A stretch of DNA of 64,000 nucleotides from positions 9,844,497-9,908,496 of the forward strand of contig CM055188.1 of the NCBI GenBank assembly GCA_029224185.1. Reading direction: 5' to 3'. This stretch comes from Karalla daura (lineage: Eukaryota > Chordata > Actinopteri > Chaetodontiformes > Leiognathidae). Made by a program: the position numbers and the translations under genes. A model generated the notes under the pieces. That model did no database searches. It had not been told where the DNA came from and saw only the letters and a list, made by a program, of their open reading frames with translations. Below, in pieces: positions 11,783-24,889 of the stretch (positions are counted from its first letter, which is position 1; each line of letters starts with the position of its first letter).

Positions 11783-14700
11783 CATATCCACGTCATATCC
11801 AGGTTATGGACTGGAGCAGTGCGTATTGTCAATTAAATCTGTTTCTTCATGTTGTGGCTGTTGTGTGTAGCGTTTTCCACTAGGGGGTGATGACGAGGTG
11901 ATGAGCTCCACTCTACAGCAGTTTGCAAAAGTCATAGATGAGGTGAGATGCAGTACATGGCTCATGCCAAATCAGCCACATGGACAGATTTGACCTGATA
12001 TGACAAATTCTTGTGAGAAGATTAAGTAGCACTGTTTAAAACCTTGTCTCTTTCCAGCTGAGTTCCTGTCATGCTGTCCTGTCCACCCAGCTTGCAGATG
12101 CCATGATGTTTCCCATCACTCAGTTTAAAGAAAGAGACTTGAAGGGTAAGAGAGACACACAGGCCTCTCACTAATTAAGTGACCCAGTTACAAATCTGTT
12201 CAGAGACCTGCTTGGTTGATTTGTGAAATTGTCAACCAATATGGGTTTTGTTATTTACAAAGTGCTTTGACCTGGACGTAAGTCATTACGGCTACCAGTT
12301 GAGTGCTAGTAAGGTTGCTGTTCAGTTCATTCTAAAGATGGGGTTGAGGTCAGGGGAGTAGTCATATCCAACAGACCTCCCACAAGGCTAATCGAGATAG
12401 GAAGAGACACTTCCTAACTTAATGTGACATATTTTAAGTATGTTAACATACTCGAAATATGATTAAATGCATGCTTTGCTCCATAACTTTCTCTTCTTGT
12501 CTCTCTAGAAATTCTGACTCTAAAAGAAGTCTTCCAAATATCTAGTGATGGTAAGTTAACATTTTCCCTTCATGCTGCAATTATTCACTATCCATATTCA
12601 TTTTTCTTGGACTATTTTAAAGTGTTAAATAGCATTAAGTAGTCTTCACAGTTTTGTGAACCCCACTCAGCATTAGAAAAGATTGTATCACTGCTGCAGA
12701 ACAGCATTATGTCTTTCAACTTCAGTGTCCGTCTCAGCTGCTCAAAGACAGAATATATCAGACTTTCAGTGGGGCCTGTGAATTTGTTTTACATTATTTC
12801 ATAACTCGACATCTCCTCTTCACTCAAATCAACCGAGATAAAGTAATCAAAGCAGTTTATTATTTTTACTCAGGGTTTAAACTTTATCTACCAACATCCT
12901 GTTTGCTCCTCCTCAGAAAGCCAGGGGACAGATGATGTCTTGACAAGAATGTGGCAGTTTGTTTCGTCAGATCTTGTGTGTGTCCATTTGCAGATCACGA
13001 CACTGCCATTAACAGATACAGCCGCCTCTCCAAGAAGAGAGACAATGACAAGGTAATGCCTTATGTAACACATGACTTTATCATTTTATGTTAAGTAATT
13101 AACTTAAAAGTAATGCCAGTCTTCTGAATCAAAGCTAGCTCCATGATTCCTAAACAACTTCAACAGAAGACTCTTTTAAGCACATTTTGTGTTCATGTAA
13201 CAATGAATTTTAATTAATTTAAATAATTGAAATTGTCTAAAGTTGTATAGATATATAAATAACCATAAAAACACTTCACACGTTCAGACAGGCAGCTCCC
13301 TAAAAGAGAATTGGCCGTTAGAAGTCCTGCACCATTATCAGTTTTCCCCCCATACTATTATCAGTACGCAAACTGTACATGGTATTATTCCATTATTATT
13401 ACAGTCATGTGGTATTCAGAGATAATAATAATAATTTGTTGTGTGTTAAAGCTGCGGGCAGAGGCTGTAGAGGATGTCTATACCTCCCGTAAGAAACAGC
13501 ATCAGACCATGATGCACTACTTCTGCTCACTGAACACACTGCAGTACAAGAAGAAGATGGCTCTGTTGGAGCCCCTGCTGGGATACATGCAAGCCCAGGT
13601 GAACCCAAACCGTTGAACATGCATGAGACAAACCTTGTGAGGGTGTTTGTTTAATGGCAAGTTACATTCACCTCGAACTTTGACTTTGCCCCAAGCTAAC
13701 TAGTCCCAGTCACTTTCACTCCAGTGCTCGTTAGCTCAGAGCTGTTGCCATATGAGCCGATGTGTAGTCATCCTGGCTTGTGTTTGTTCTGTGCAGATCA
13801 GCTTCTTTAGGCTTGGTTCAGAAAATCTCACACAGCAGTGGGAGGACTTCCTGGGCACCATAGGAACCAGTGTTCAGAAGTAAGAAAATATCTCTGTGTT
13901 AAAATAAAAGAATAAAATACAGTGAACTACAGTGAGCCTCAGTGAAAAAATGAATGGAAATAAAAACAGTAATATGAAGAAGTTAGCAGTAATGCAGTAT
14001 TTGTGTGTGCATGTGCATATGTGTGTGTGTCTGTGAGTAGTGTACGTCGAGAGATGGATGAGGAGGTCGGGCAGATGCAGCAAACTATTCAAGACATGGA
14101 AAGGTCATGTGACTCGCTGTATGCACCATGCGATCCTGACCCCGCCCACTCGCCTGTCTGTCGCAACCTGACCAGGAAGCAGGGATACCTTTACATCCGC
14201 AAGTATGACACAAATACTAATTATTATTCAATAGTTTAATTCCTTTTAATGTTGAGTCACATTTGTGCAATGCACTGGAATGTTCTGCAACAGCAATATA
14301 CTGGAACTGCTGGTTTGTCTTTTGGACTTGTTTTTTGGTGGCATAAGCTTGATTTGTTGTTATTGTTGCTGCTTTTTCTTTCTCAGTAAGACGGGGCTGG
14401 TCTCATCATCCTGGGAGCGGCAGTACTTCTTCACACAGGGTGGCAACCTGATGCAGCAGGGCCGGGGAGAGGTGGCGGGCGGGCTGGTCACAGACCTGGA
14501 CAACTGCTCAGTTATGGCGGTGGATTGTGACGACCGACGCTTTTGCTTCCAAGTCACTTCCTTCGATGGCAAGAAGTGAGATTTCATCCTTTTTTTTGGC
14601 GTTTATGAACACACTGTATGCATTGCATTTCTATCCATTTTCAATTTCTTTAGATGAAAACTTTTGTCTTTTGTGCTCTTGTTTCGTAAGGGTGGTGACA

Positions 14701-15474
14701 CTGCAGTCGGAGAGCAGGAAGGAGTGCCAGGAGGTACGGTCAATTTCCCACTCTTTATGAATAGCAGTGATACTGTTCTTGTCTTACACTGTCTGCTGCT
14801 TCTTCCACCAGTGGATATCCACCATCAACAACATCTCCAAAAGGATCTACCTGAGTGAGAACGCTGAGGTCTGTGTCCTCTCTCTCATCATGTTGCATTT
14901 TCCTGGTCATATTTTGGCAGCTATCTCTGTATTGTAGTTGTAGCCTTCCACCAAAAGCTAAAACTTCAATGAAAAACAACTTGGATTCAGTCTTTTAGTG
15001 TTAATTTCCACTGATAATGCTGTTGTCCTTTCGGCAGGAGCTGGCAGCCAGAGTGAACCAGTCAGCCCTTGAAGCTGTGACACCTTCGCCTTCCTTCCAG
15101 CAGAGACATGAGAGCATGAGACCAAGCAGGTAAATGAGTGTCAGTGAATCCTGGCACTCATCAGATTAAAATCTTTTCAAACAATAACAGCAACATTAAC
15201 AGCAAAGTGGTGTGGTCAATAGTCAGACCTTCACCATCATCTCTCTTCATCTCTCTCTCTCTCTCTCTCTCTCTCTATTCATTACAGTAAAGGTCGTGTG
15301 GGGCGAGCAAGCAGTATTAGCTCTGTGGGCTCAGAGCCCTCTCCAGCTCTTTCTGTGCTTTCATTGGATGCTCTGGTTGCCCCAGACACACCCATCCAGT
15401 TTGACATCATCTCCCCCGTCAGTGAGGAGAACTCAGGACAGAGCAAGGCAGCAGCACAGTCTGGCAGGTGTGTG

Positions 15475-15520
<46 letters not shown>

Positions 15521-16881
15521 ACTCATACACTTGGGTCTTGGCACACTTTTCTTGCATTATGAACGCTAATTTTAAAACACCAGTTCAACTGGTGTTTTAA
15601 AATAAGAAAACTGCATTATCTGGTTTGTCTGTACTATATGCTTAGTTGGGGTGTGTGTGTGTGTGTATCCACAGAAGGAGTAATCCTTTTGGGGAGTCAG
15701 GAGACGGGGCATCAGAAGAAAGTGAAGGTAGGTGATGATCATATTCTTTTTTTTATAAAATGCTTTCCGTTGTCACATTGTGGTCGTGTTGGCAAACGTT
15801 AGGTGCCTCACTACTGCCCTCTGGTGTAGAAACACAAGTGCAGTTTGTTAGTTTCTTGTAGAATAGAAGAAAAATGAATAGAATAGGTAAAATAGAATAT
15901 GCCGCGTTTGTTCCACAGCACATTTAAATAGAGAGAGAGAGAGATAGATAAAAATGAAATGAAAATAACATACAAGACAGCACTTGGCATGTCCTTTGCT
16001 TTCCAGATTCGATCCTCCACCAGCTTTTCATTGTTCGCTTTCTGGGCTCCATGGAGGTGAAAGCTGCTGAGTCAGCAGATGTCATCTCTGAGACCATGAG
16101 GCAGATCCTGGCAGCCAGAGCCATCCACAACATCTTCAGGATGACAGAATCTCACCTGCTGGTCACCTGTGACTGCCTCAAGTATGAACTACTTTGCCTG
16201 CTGTTGTATTCTAGATGAGGTTGTCATTGTTAAAGAAACATTTGTGAAAAGATTTGTCTTTTTGGGTGGTATAACGGCAGATATTTTGTAGGGCTCCCTT
16301 CTGTCTAACATATTGTTGTATTTTATATGTATTATGTATGTTATATACTATATATTTTTCTCATCAGGCTGATTGATCCTCAGACACAAGTCACTCGACT
16401 CAGGGTAAGAACGTAGCTGTTTATCTGTTTTGACAGTTTAAGTCTCAGATGTGTTTGCAATATTTTCTCATCTCTTGCCTCGTTCTGCTCTCTCCTCCTC
16501 TCCTCCCACAGTTCCCGCTCTCTGCTGTGGTTCAGTGTTCGTCTCACCAGGACAACAAGAGGCTCTTTGGTTTCGTTCTGCAGGCCGCAGCTAGCCGGGG
16601 TGACAGCCGAGCCGTGTGCTACATCTTTGAGTCCAACAACGATGGAGAGAAGGTCGCTTACGCTTACATGGTCGTGTCTTTGTTGTCTGTCTCCCTGTCT
16701 CTCTTTGTTGAGTTTGTCTTAGCTGCTTCCCTTCCTTCTGTGTTTCAGATCTGTGACAGTATCGGCCTGGCCAAGCAAATAGCCTTCCACTCTGAGATGG
16801 TGAGACTGGTTTCAAATCCTATGTCTGAATCTCCTGCTAGCACCATCGTGCCATGAAAATGTTGTGACGCCAGCTGATTAC

Positions 16882-16916
<35 letters not shown>

Positions 16917-17257
16917 TGCAGGATCGTAAAGCTGTGGAGAAGAAGAAGGAGCAGGACAAGGCCAAGGAGAAACAACAGGAGGAGCTCAGCAAGCAGAGGC
17001 AGATAGAGAAGGTGCACTTTGACCTCATCAAATTAGCTGCTGATTATTTTCTGTCAGTCGGTTGCAATATAAATGTTTTGCTATGTAACTTTTTTTGATA
17101 AAAGGACCTGGAGGAGCAGAGCCGCTTGATTGCAGCCTCCAGTCGTCCTGCCAACCCGCCTGGCGCCGATGGACAATTCCTCGTCCTGAGCAACAGCCAG
17201 TCAGAGGACAGTGATGCAGGAGAGGAAGGCAAGAAGAAGGGCGAGTCTGAAGCCTAA
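9717..17257 (+). CDS. appl1: appl1: APPL1 adaptor (BAR-PH-PTB), Rab5 effector, complete
   Basis: The product is the endosomal adaptor APPL1. By family knowledge it binds Rab5 and membranes through BAR-PH and binds receptors or AKT through its PTB domain. Coding exons: 9717-9770, 11170-11268, 11405-11464, 11871-11942, 12058-12145, 12509-12550, 12994-13052, 13452-13598, 13797-13879, 14041-14202, 14387-14575, 14691-14733, 14812-14868, 15038-15129, 15288-15467, 15675-15727, 16007-16181, 16368-16404, 16512-16652, 16749-16799, 16922-17011, 17105-17257. All phases agree and sum to 2127 nt, 708 aa; human APPL1 is 709 aa. The start MPGIEKLPIEETLEDSPQ matches the family N-terminus. BAR is about 5-270, PH about 280-380 (from GYLYIRN), a low-complexity linker carries APDTPIQFDIISP, and PTB is about 494-635 (from DSILHQLF). 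The C-terminus is a charged coiled stretch ending in SEA. No truncation or frameshift is seen. Confidence 0.97.
10385..10575. mobile_element. Fish SINE-like fragment in appl1 intron 1
   Basis: The stretch GTGGGTTTCCTCCCACGGTC, then CCAAAAACATG, then GACTCTAAAATTCCCC is characteristic of an abundant SINE core in fish genomes. The copy is degenerate and has no clear ends. Confidence 0.55.
11706..11780. repeat. (CA)n microsatellite in appl1 intron 3
   Basis: CA dinucleotide array of about 75 bp with one interruption. Confidence 0.9.
15246..15277. repeat. (CT)n tract in appl1 intron 14
   Basis: A CT array lies 10 nt upstream of the exon at 15288 and doubles as its polypyrimidine tract. Confidence 0.85.
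15474..15517. repeat. (GT)n microsatellite in appl1 intron 15
   Basis: The GT array starts immediately after the donor at 15468. Confidence 0.9.
15569..15603. repeat. Near-perfect 35-bp palindrome in appl1 intron 15
   Basis: Arms of 17 bp (the 5' arm contains TTTTAAAACACCAGTT) surround a single central base at 15586. The right arm is the exact reverse complement of the left. Confidence 0.85.
16882..16918. repeat. (TTG)n microsatellite in appl1 intron 20
   Basis: A GTT/TTG triplet array is abutted to the acceptor of the exon at 16922. Confidence 0.85.
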
Positions 17258-19588
17258 TGTTTAGCCTCCCGGGCAGGTGTCAGCTATACTGTTAAAGCTA
17301 CAGCTCAAGAGGCAGAGGAGGGGAACACCGCCCGCCTGCCTGCATTGCCTGCCTGGGGCTTAAAAACACGCGCTCCGTGCTGTGTGATGTTTGTGATGGA
17401 GCCTAATAAGCTGAATGCTCCCTCACTGTAAGAGGAGGGAGCAGGGCAGGGAAATGTCACATCACAGACTTTTGTTTTACTCTGTGTGTAAAAACGCTGC
17501 TTTTTATACCAGCTCCACAAATATAGATTAACCTGTATGTTTTTTTTATGTTTATTTTCTAAAAAGAGAAAAAAAAAACAAATGGGGGAGATGTGGATAA
17601 AAAGTATCAGCCTGATTTGGATGGCATCAGCTCTTCTTTGGCAGGAGGTGAGGGTTTGACCACAAGGATGTCCAGGAGGACTTCAGTGTTGAAAGAACAT
17701 GTAAGATGCAATGTTGTAAAGAAGAAGAAAGGGAGAGCATGGAGTCTTACTTTGAGATTTTCAGTTTGTCATCAGTACTTTGCAGCTTTCTGGCACTTTT
17801 TTTTTCTCGTCCCCTCTGGTTGCTTGGAAGGTGAAGACAAATATATTTGGCCTACCACCTCACCCCAACCCCTGGATTTGTTAATGTTCAGGAAGAAAAC
17901 TTTGTCACAGATGTGCAGTTGAAAATCATGTAGACACAAAGCAAAACAGAGAAATTTGACTATAACTGAACTTCATTACTATCTAAAACGCCTCACATTC
18001 CCTTGATTGCCCCATGGGGATGAATAAAGGTGAATATAAATACCTGATTTACAATGTTTGGGAGTAACAGAATACTACTACTACTACTACAGAGAATACA
18101 GTCGATACATAATGTCGGTAACTGTATTCCTCCACAAGTGAATGAGTGCTCCATTTCCGCAGTGTAGCAGAGTTCATGTAAATTTGGTTGTAATACCTTT
18201 TTGAACAAATCAGTGCCGTTCTCCAAGGTATGGCACTCTTCGACGTGGACCCATTGATTTGGTGCTGCTAGCTTTATCATTTTATTTGTTAACACTGAAG
18301 GAAAAAATATAGTTACTGACCAAAATTTCAGCACTACATTTTCATTGTATTATTGCAGCTATGAGAGAAACATGACTATGGATCATTTTTCAGGCCCTGA
18401 CCCCCTTTGATAACCTCCAGCAACTTCCAGTGCCAATATTAACTTTATGTGTCAGAATGATAATTTTTCTTCTGTTTTTCTGTATTTGCTGATGTAATTG
18501 TAGGAGCACATAACATATCGCTAGCCATGCTTTGTCCAGCATCCCAGCTTCTCATGCCATTTGTATGCAGTGTGCATTAACTTGTTCAGGACAGGAGCCA
18601 ACATGGCTGCCACAGAAGATCCTGAGGATGTGAAGCCACAGAAAAGAAAATCTTCAACCTTTTTCATATCAAGATTTTTATTCTAAAAAAAAAAAAGACA
18701 TTAAACTGTCTCTTACAGAAAGACTAGTTGCATGAACGTAGTGCTCATTATTAAAATCATATATTGTCGTCTCTGTCCAGCAGGTCAGAGTTCAGGCCTC
18801 AAATAAAACCTAGATGTATTTTGTTCACCTTTCTTTGTGTGTGCAGATTGAGGAACTCTCATCTGGAATTTGGAAACCTCTAGAGCTCAGTCAACACAAG
18901 CACAAATCTGATCAAACAGTGTCCTTATTTTTGTTGCAAAAAGTCGCTCTTACGCTTTGATCAAATCTGACCGAGTAAAATTCTGGTCACTGAATCTGTC
19001 GACATTTTTAATATAGTGTTTTGTGAAAGAAGAGTCTTACATCAGAACATTTATCTGTGCTTTGACAAACATCAATCTGGGTCATTGTTTGGGGTCTCGT
19101 GTTCACGGGTTTTATTCATGAATCTGGCTTTATCCAGAGTAATTTAAAGTGATTATCTGTAGAAAAACATCTGAATAAGCTTCAGTTCCGACTTCATAGA
19201 CACAACAAAAATTGACGTTAAAAGTCAGTGGTGACGGCAGCAAAAGCTCCGTCGGCTGTGGTGATGTTTCTAAAAGCCTGATTGCCTGTTGCTGGTGATG
19301 ATTTTACTTTACGGTTCTTGGGAGGATCTTTTCTTGCTGTAACCAGGTGAAGGACGTGTTAATGTTGCTGCACTTTACTCGTGGGAAAACATGACAGGAT
19401 TGATGATGTTGACCTGTAAATATCTTTCTGTGCTAACTGTTTCAGTGTAATGAATAATGAAAGGCTTTTCGGTGACAATTAAAAAAAAAACTAACTCCAA
19501 CCCTTCGAGTGTCGAGCTTCTGATTGTTGAATCGCCTCGTGCATCCAGGAAAACAAAACAGCCAAATGATCCGGTCACGATAAGCAAC
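17258..19588. other. appl1 3' UTR and tail-to-tail spacer
   Basis: This is the downstream sequence of appl1 running into the spacer before the convergent ARF gene. It holds no further gene. Poly(A)-signal words AATAAA occur at 18023-18028 and 18802-18807, plausible for appl1, with the first about 770 nt past the stop. A short (CTA)n run lies near 18075. Confidence 0.55.
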
Positions 19589-19594
19589 TTTATT
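19589..19594 (-). promoter_or_regulatory. Candidate poly(A) signal of the ARF gene
   Basis: AATAAA on the minus strand, about 220 nt past the stop codon of the ARF gene. Confidence 0.45.
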
Positions 19595-19814
19595 ATGACG
19601 CAGACATGAATGTAGCGGGTAAGTGATGAACCCGGCCATAGAAGCACTTAAACATATGGTTGACTTTGGTTTATATTTGCACATCAGCTTATATAGGTGT
19701 GTGTGTGCGTGTCAGAGCGGAGCATCAGATCATTTCCTCTGATTCATTTCATAGCAAATTTCATAGCAAATCTGTCAGAGGTTTCAGCAGGAAATCAAGT
19801 GAAGCACCGGGGCT

Positions 19815-21337
19815 TCATTTCGCCGTCTGTTTTTTCATCAGCTGATCAGAGAGCCAGTCCAGACCCTCGATAAGACCGGCCCCGCTGAGAGCACAGGATG
19901 CCTGGAGAAACCACTGCAGACACGCAGAGGACACAGTGGACGTTAACTAAGCTGTCGGAAGAATTAAACATTGAATGGCATCATTTCACTCCATGCTCTT
20001 ACCTTTGCACATGCACTTTTTTAAAATGAAAAACATGATTGTTGCACATCAGTTTTATCAATCATCAGGCGCCTGCTGAACTGATGGTGATTCTGTCATT
20101 TTATAACATTTTTTGTGTGTGTGTGTTTGTTTACATGCCCTGGACACCCACCGGCTGTAAGACTGCTGACAGGCCCAGGGCCTTTGACATGTCTCTGGTG
20201 GACATGGCTCTGGGCAAATCTTGTTTATTAGCAAACACCAGCAAGGCCACAGCTTGCAGCTTCTCGTCTCCCATCTGCAACACATGACCAGAACACCACC
20301 TGAACTAACAGGTACCGGTTCAACCCAACAGTTCTGGTGAACATGTAGAGATGTCCTCTCTAGAGGACTGACTGTGTTCTCATTACCATCTTGTGCAGCT
20401 CCTTAGCCGCTTCCTTGATCCTCTGTGGGTCGTTGCTGTCGATCACGAATATCAGACCCTGAAACAAAGACAGGGCGTGACTGCAAATGTCTGTGCATCA
20501 GCTTTTTTTTAGAGATCTTTCCATTGCAATAGCTGCAGTATTTATGCTACTTCTAGTCTGAGCGGTAGGTGTGTTAGTGTTACCTGTATGCTAGAGTAGT
20601 AATGTCTCCACAGAGGTCTGATGATGGTCTGGCCACCAACATCCCAAATTGTGAAACTGATGTTGTTGTACTCCAACATCTCTACATTGAAGCCTAAGTG
20701 TGCGCACACACACAAACACGCACAGAATTGATTTGATAATTTTGTAGCCTAGTAATGACTCTACAAATGAAGAAATAAAAAAAAGACCACTGACCAGTAG
20801 TTGGGATGGTGGTGATAAAGTCACTATGCTTCAGTCTGTAGAGTAGAGTGGTTTTACCTGCTGCATCCAGACCCGCTGCATCCACACACACACACACATA
20901 CACACACACACACAAGTTTACAGAGTGTTGAACACCTATGTGACACCAACTAGACTGCTGTGGAAATGTGCAATATTTCTGTATTTCACTCTTTGAATGT
21001 TACTTTAAGTAACAAACCAGTACCACACACTTATACTCATAAAGAAGTAAAAAGCTCCTTTCCACTGCTCTTTATTTCTTTTATGAGCGATTATTGAAAG
21101 TAGCAGGAACACTTAATTTTGACTTTTTTTTTTCATTTGAGCTGACAGTGCTACACAGACAGGGGTAAATGAAAGATATGAAAGCATACAAGAGAACCAA
21201 ACACAAATGCCTCTTTACTACTTGAAGAACAATATTTAGAGGAAGAAGCAGGAGATGAAATCAGTCTCACCCATGAGGATCCTGACAGGAGGCTGAGAGC
21301 TGAACCTGGAGAAGAGGTGTGAGATGACGATGCCCAT
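19815..21337 (-). CDS. ARF-family small GTPase, diverged, at the ARF4 locus
   Basis: ARF GTPases cycle between cytosol and membranes and recruit coats in the secretory and endosomal pathways. Minus-strand exons in transcript order: 21337-21271, 20875-20795, 20693-20584, 20458-20387, 20274-20152, 19913-19815; 552 nt, 183 aa (ARF1 is 181). The start MGIVIS keeps Gly2 and Ser6 for N-myristoylation. Motifs in ARF numbering: P-loop GLDAAGKT 24-31, switch I TTIPTTGFNVE 44-54, WDVGGQ 66-71 with catalytic Gln71, NKQD 126-129, CALSG 158-162. Most ARFs have Ile at position 49; here it is Thr. The Phe51, Trp66, Tyr81 effector triad is intact. Splice phases agree. The exon 5 donor (CCG then GTGGGT) is the least certain junction and gives a segment one residue shorter than ARF1. 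Position and strand beside dennd6a and slmap suggest an ARF4 orthologue or derived copy. Another ARF subclass is possible. Confidence 0.9.
20882..20913. repeat. (CA)n microsatellite in ARF intron 1
   Basis: A CA array lies immediately upstream (on the transcript) of the exon 2 acceptor. Confidence 0.85.
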
Positions 21338-21413
21338 GGTTCAGGTCGAGCTTGTTGTCTCTCTGTGTCTGTGTTTTTGGGTCCATGGTACATTTATAGT
21401 GCAGCATCGGCTC

Positions 21414-21485
21414 CGTGCGTGTGTGTGTGGGTGGGTGTGCGTGTGCCGTGTTTTTGTGTGTGTGTGTGTGTGTGTATATATGCGT
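21414..21485. repeat. GT-rich microsatellite upstream of the ARF gene
   Basis: Imperfect GT/GC repeat about 80-150 bp 5' of the ARF start codon, within its presumed 5' UTR or promoter. Confidence 0.8.
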
Positions 21486-22030
21486 GTGCCACCCAGGTTG
21501 CTGTCAGCTCTCTACACGGTGTCAGTGGGAACAACACAACAGCCAAGGCTTCCTGAAACATAACCGTTAGAATAAAGCTACACATTGAGAGTTATTTGCA
21601 AGTTATTTGTTCATAGGAAGGCATCATAAAATAAAGTGGTCATGCCTTTACTTTATCAATGTCACTTAACACAGTGTGAACTATCAACAGACAAAAAGAC
21701 AATGAAGTGAAGTCATCTTCAGATTTTAGGTTCGTTCCCATTTTGAGTTGTATTTTGGTAGGAGTACCACTTTCCATAGCCTCAGAGAGTCTGCTGGAAG
21801 TGTCGCTGTTGTTGGCAAACCTAACAGTCAATGTTGATCGATACTTCCCAATATGATCACTCTTACAAAGTAATCTGATTCCATGTAATGAGTAGTGCCA
21901 CCTATTTCAACTTCTGTGTGTGCGCCTATTGGTGACAATCACAAAAAACGTTTTATGTAACTGTCATTGCTGATTTTTGTGTCTTCTTTTTCTCTCTGCT
22001 TGGTTTAAGACTAAAAATGCAGAGAATAAC

Positions 22031-22296
22031 AGGTGAAATAGTGCGAGCAGTCAAGGGTGATAAAGAGCAGATAGTGAAGGCAGATTGTCGATCTACTATA
22101 ATCCACTGAAGGCCACTGAGCACATCAGCCAAAATAGTCAAGGTTAGCTGGATTTGACAAACCAAAACAGAGATCCATATCTGTTCCACTGTGGGCGAAG
22201 ATAAATTAAATTAATTTGGCCGAATGCCACTGTCTGTTGGAACAAATGAGTCAACAGATCCGGCATCTTGGGATGAGGAAGAGCCCCTTTTAAAGG
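22031..22296 (+). repeat. Duplicated segment, copy A
   Basis: Copy A runs from AGGTGAAATAGTG to GATGAGGAAGAGCC. Copy B at 24589-24771 has the same order of blocks: the AGGTGAAATA(G/A)TGC start, then GCAGTCAAG, GTCAAGGTTA, GGATTTGAC, then ACTGTCTGTTGGAACAAATG and CATCTTGGGATGAGG. About 70 bp present in A (about 22157-22228) is missing in B. Both copies are in the same orientation. Confidence 0.85.
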
Positions 22297-22591
22297 CCAA
22301 GGTGACAATCTTGATGAAATAGCATAAATCGCCACATTTGGAAAACAGTTTTTATTGTCTTTCTATCTTTCAAATGTCAGACGCATATTTATTATAAGTG
22401 AAATGAAGCGTTTTTTGTCAACACAGCTTACTTTCATGTTTAAAATGTAACAGTTTTTCACATCCTTGCATTTGAAATACTTGTCTGGTCATGAAATACC
22501 CTGTAACAATATCACTCATACAAAGCCTGTGCATATATGCAAATGCATGTATATATAGAGACAGAATAGCAAAATAGAATAGCAAAATAGA

Positions 22592-22592
<1 letters not shown>

Positions 22593-22657
<65 letters not shown>

Positions 22658-22669
22658 GGATAGACAGAC

Positions 22670-22735
<66 letters not shown>
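22593..22735. repeat. (GATA)n microsatellite
   Basis: About 35 GATA units with a few GACA and GATG variants, preceded by two AATAGCAAAATAG words. Confidence 0.95.
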
Positions 22736-22736
<1 letters not shown>

Positions 22737-23202
22737 ACAGCCCTTGTTTGTGGATGGAGTCTAGACATGTCTGTGTCCTGTATGGTGTTACCGGGAGTCG
22801 CTGAAGGCGTCTCCGATCATTTTTAGCTGCTTCTCCAGTTGGTCCTGGTCAAAGTGCAAAGGAAGGTGCAGGGAATCCACTGCTGCATCTCCTTTTGTTA
22901 TCTTGAGGCTTCCCAAAAAGTAAAAAATCTGCTGTCTGTCAGCTGGACAACAAGGGATGGCCATAGGCCTATGACGCTTGACTTTACGTGTGGTCACATG
23001 ACAAGGAAAGCTGCACAAAACATTAAGCCAGACCTTGCAATTTATAATTATTACTTTCCAGTTAACTTTTAGCATTTTCTTTTTTTCCCACTTTATTCAT
23101 TTTTTTACTTTATGTAATGTATTTGTTTTGGGGTAAATAATTTTTGGGGTCACCAGCAGGGGGTGCTGCAGCAACCCCGGCACTCCTACTTCCTGGGCTA
23201 CT

Positions 23203-23291
23203 GCTCTGACAATGAGCCTTGGCCTGTTTGTCTCCACATAGCACAGGTCACTCCTGTGATGTTGCACTGTCACATGATCCTCACCTCATCC
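23203..23291 (+). repeat. Dispersed repeat, copy 1
   Basis: 89 bp beginning GCTCTGACAATGAGCCTTGG match 27052-27140 with only a few substitutions and no indels. A second shared block (CTTGCTTGTTCCACA... AAATTTAAAA) follows at about 23774-23805 here and 27302-27334 in the other copy. These look like two members of one repeat family with different internal content. Confidence 0.8.
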
Positions 23292-23562
23292 TTTGCTTCT
23301 GTGACTGCCGAGGCTGCAATCCACTTTTGCCCTGTTCAGAGCGTTAGCCCGTTGTCTCTCAGGAAGCGATCTTTGGGTTCTCTGAGCATCATTTCCAAAC
23401 TTGTTTTGGTGCACTAAAGCCTCCACAAGGTCTGATGTTGTCAGGGAAAGAGATTCGTTCCCATAGAGACCTATACTCAGGCACCTGGGTAATCCCAAGC
23501 CCTGCTTTAGCTGTGTTCCCACCAGTCTCTCCAGTTAGGTTAAGGTCAAGCTTAATCACAGA

Positions 23563-23563
<1 letters not shown>

Positions 23564-23636
<73 letters not shown>
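23564..23636. repeat. (GT)n microsatellite
   Basis: About 72 bp of uninterrupted GT units. Confidence 0.95.
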
Positions 23637-23639
<3 letters not shown>

Positions 23640-23811
23640 TGTTCTATCGTGTTTTTCCTAGTGGCCACAACTGAGACAGACCTCCATTTTCCAGACCAGA
23701 GGACAACATGTTGTAACAGAGAGAAGTTTCAGTTCAGCTGTATATTTTTGGAAGCTGCTTCATTGCTTGCTTTCTTGCTTGTTCCACAGAAGGGAAATTT
23801 AAAATAGAATA

Positions 23812-24475
<664 letters not shown>

Positions 24476-24588
24476 GATTTCTGTTTTTTGTTTTTGTTTA
24501 TTCTTTATTATTTGCAAGGGTTTCAAGAGGTCAGCAGTACGCTTCATGAATCAAAACTGTACATGGATTAAAACATTAATAAAACTAA

Positions 24589-24771
24589 AAACAGGTGAAA
24601 TAATGCAAGCAGTCAAGCGTAGTGAAGTGCAGATGGTGAAGTCAGATTGTCACTTTTCCATAATCCCCTGATAGCCACAAAAAAAAGTCAAGGTTATTTG
24701 GATTTGACTGTCTGTTGGAACAAATGAGTCAACAGACCCGCCATCTTGGGATGAGGTAGAGCCTCTTTTAA
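24589..24771 (+). repeat. Duplicated segment, copy B
   Basis: Second copy of the segment at 22031-22296, with an internal deletion relative to A. It lies directly beyond the long GATA array. Confidence 0.85.
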
Positions 24772-24889
24772 ATTAATGCAGGAGCACACAAGGAGCCCTG
24801 CTACCCACTATCATGACCAGTCCTCTAGCTACACACAGTGATCATAGTTTTGCTGAATAATATCAGATGAAAACATAAGGTTTTAAGGT

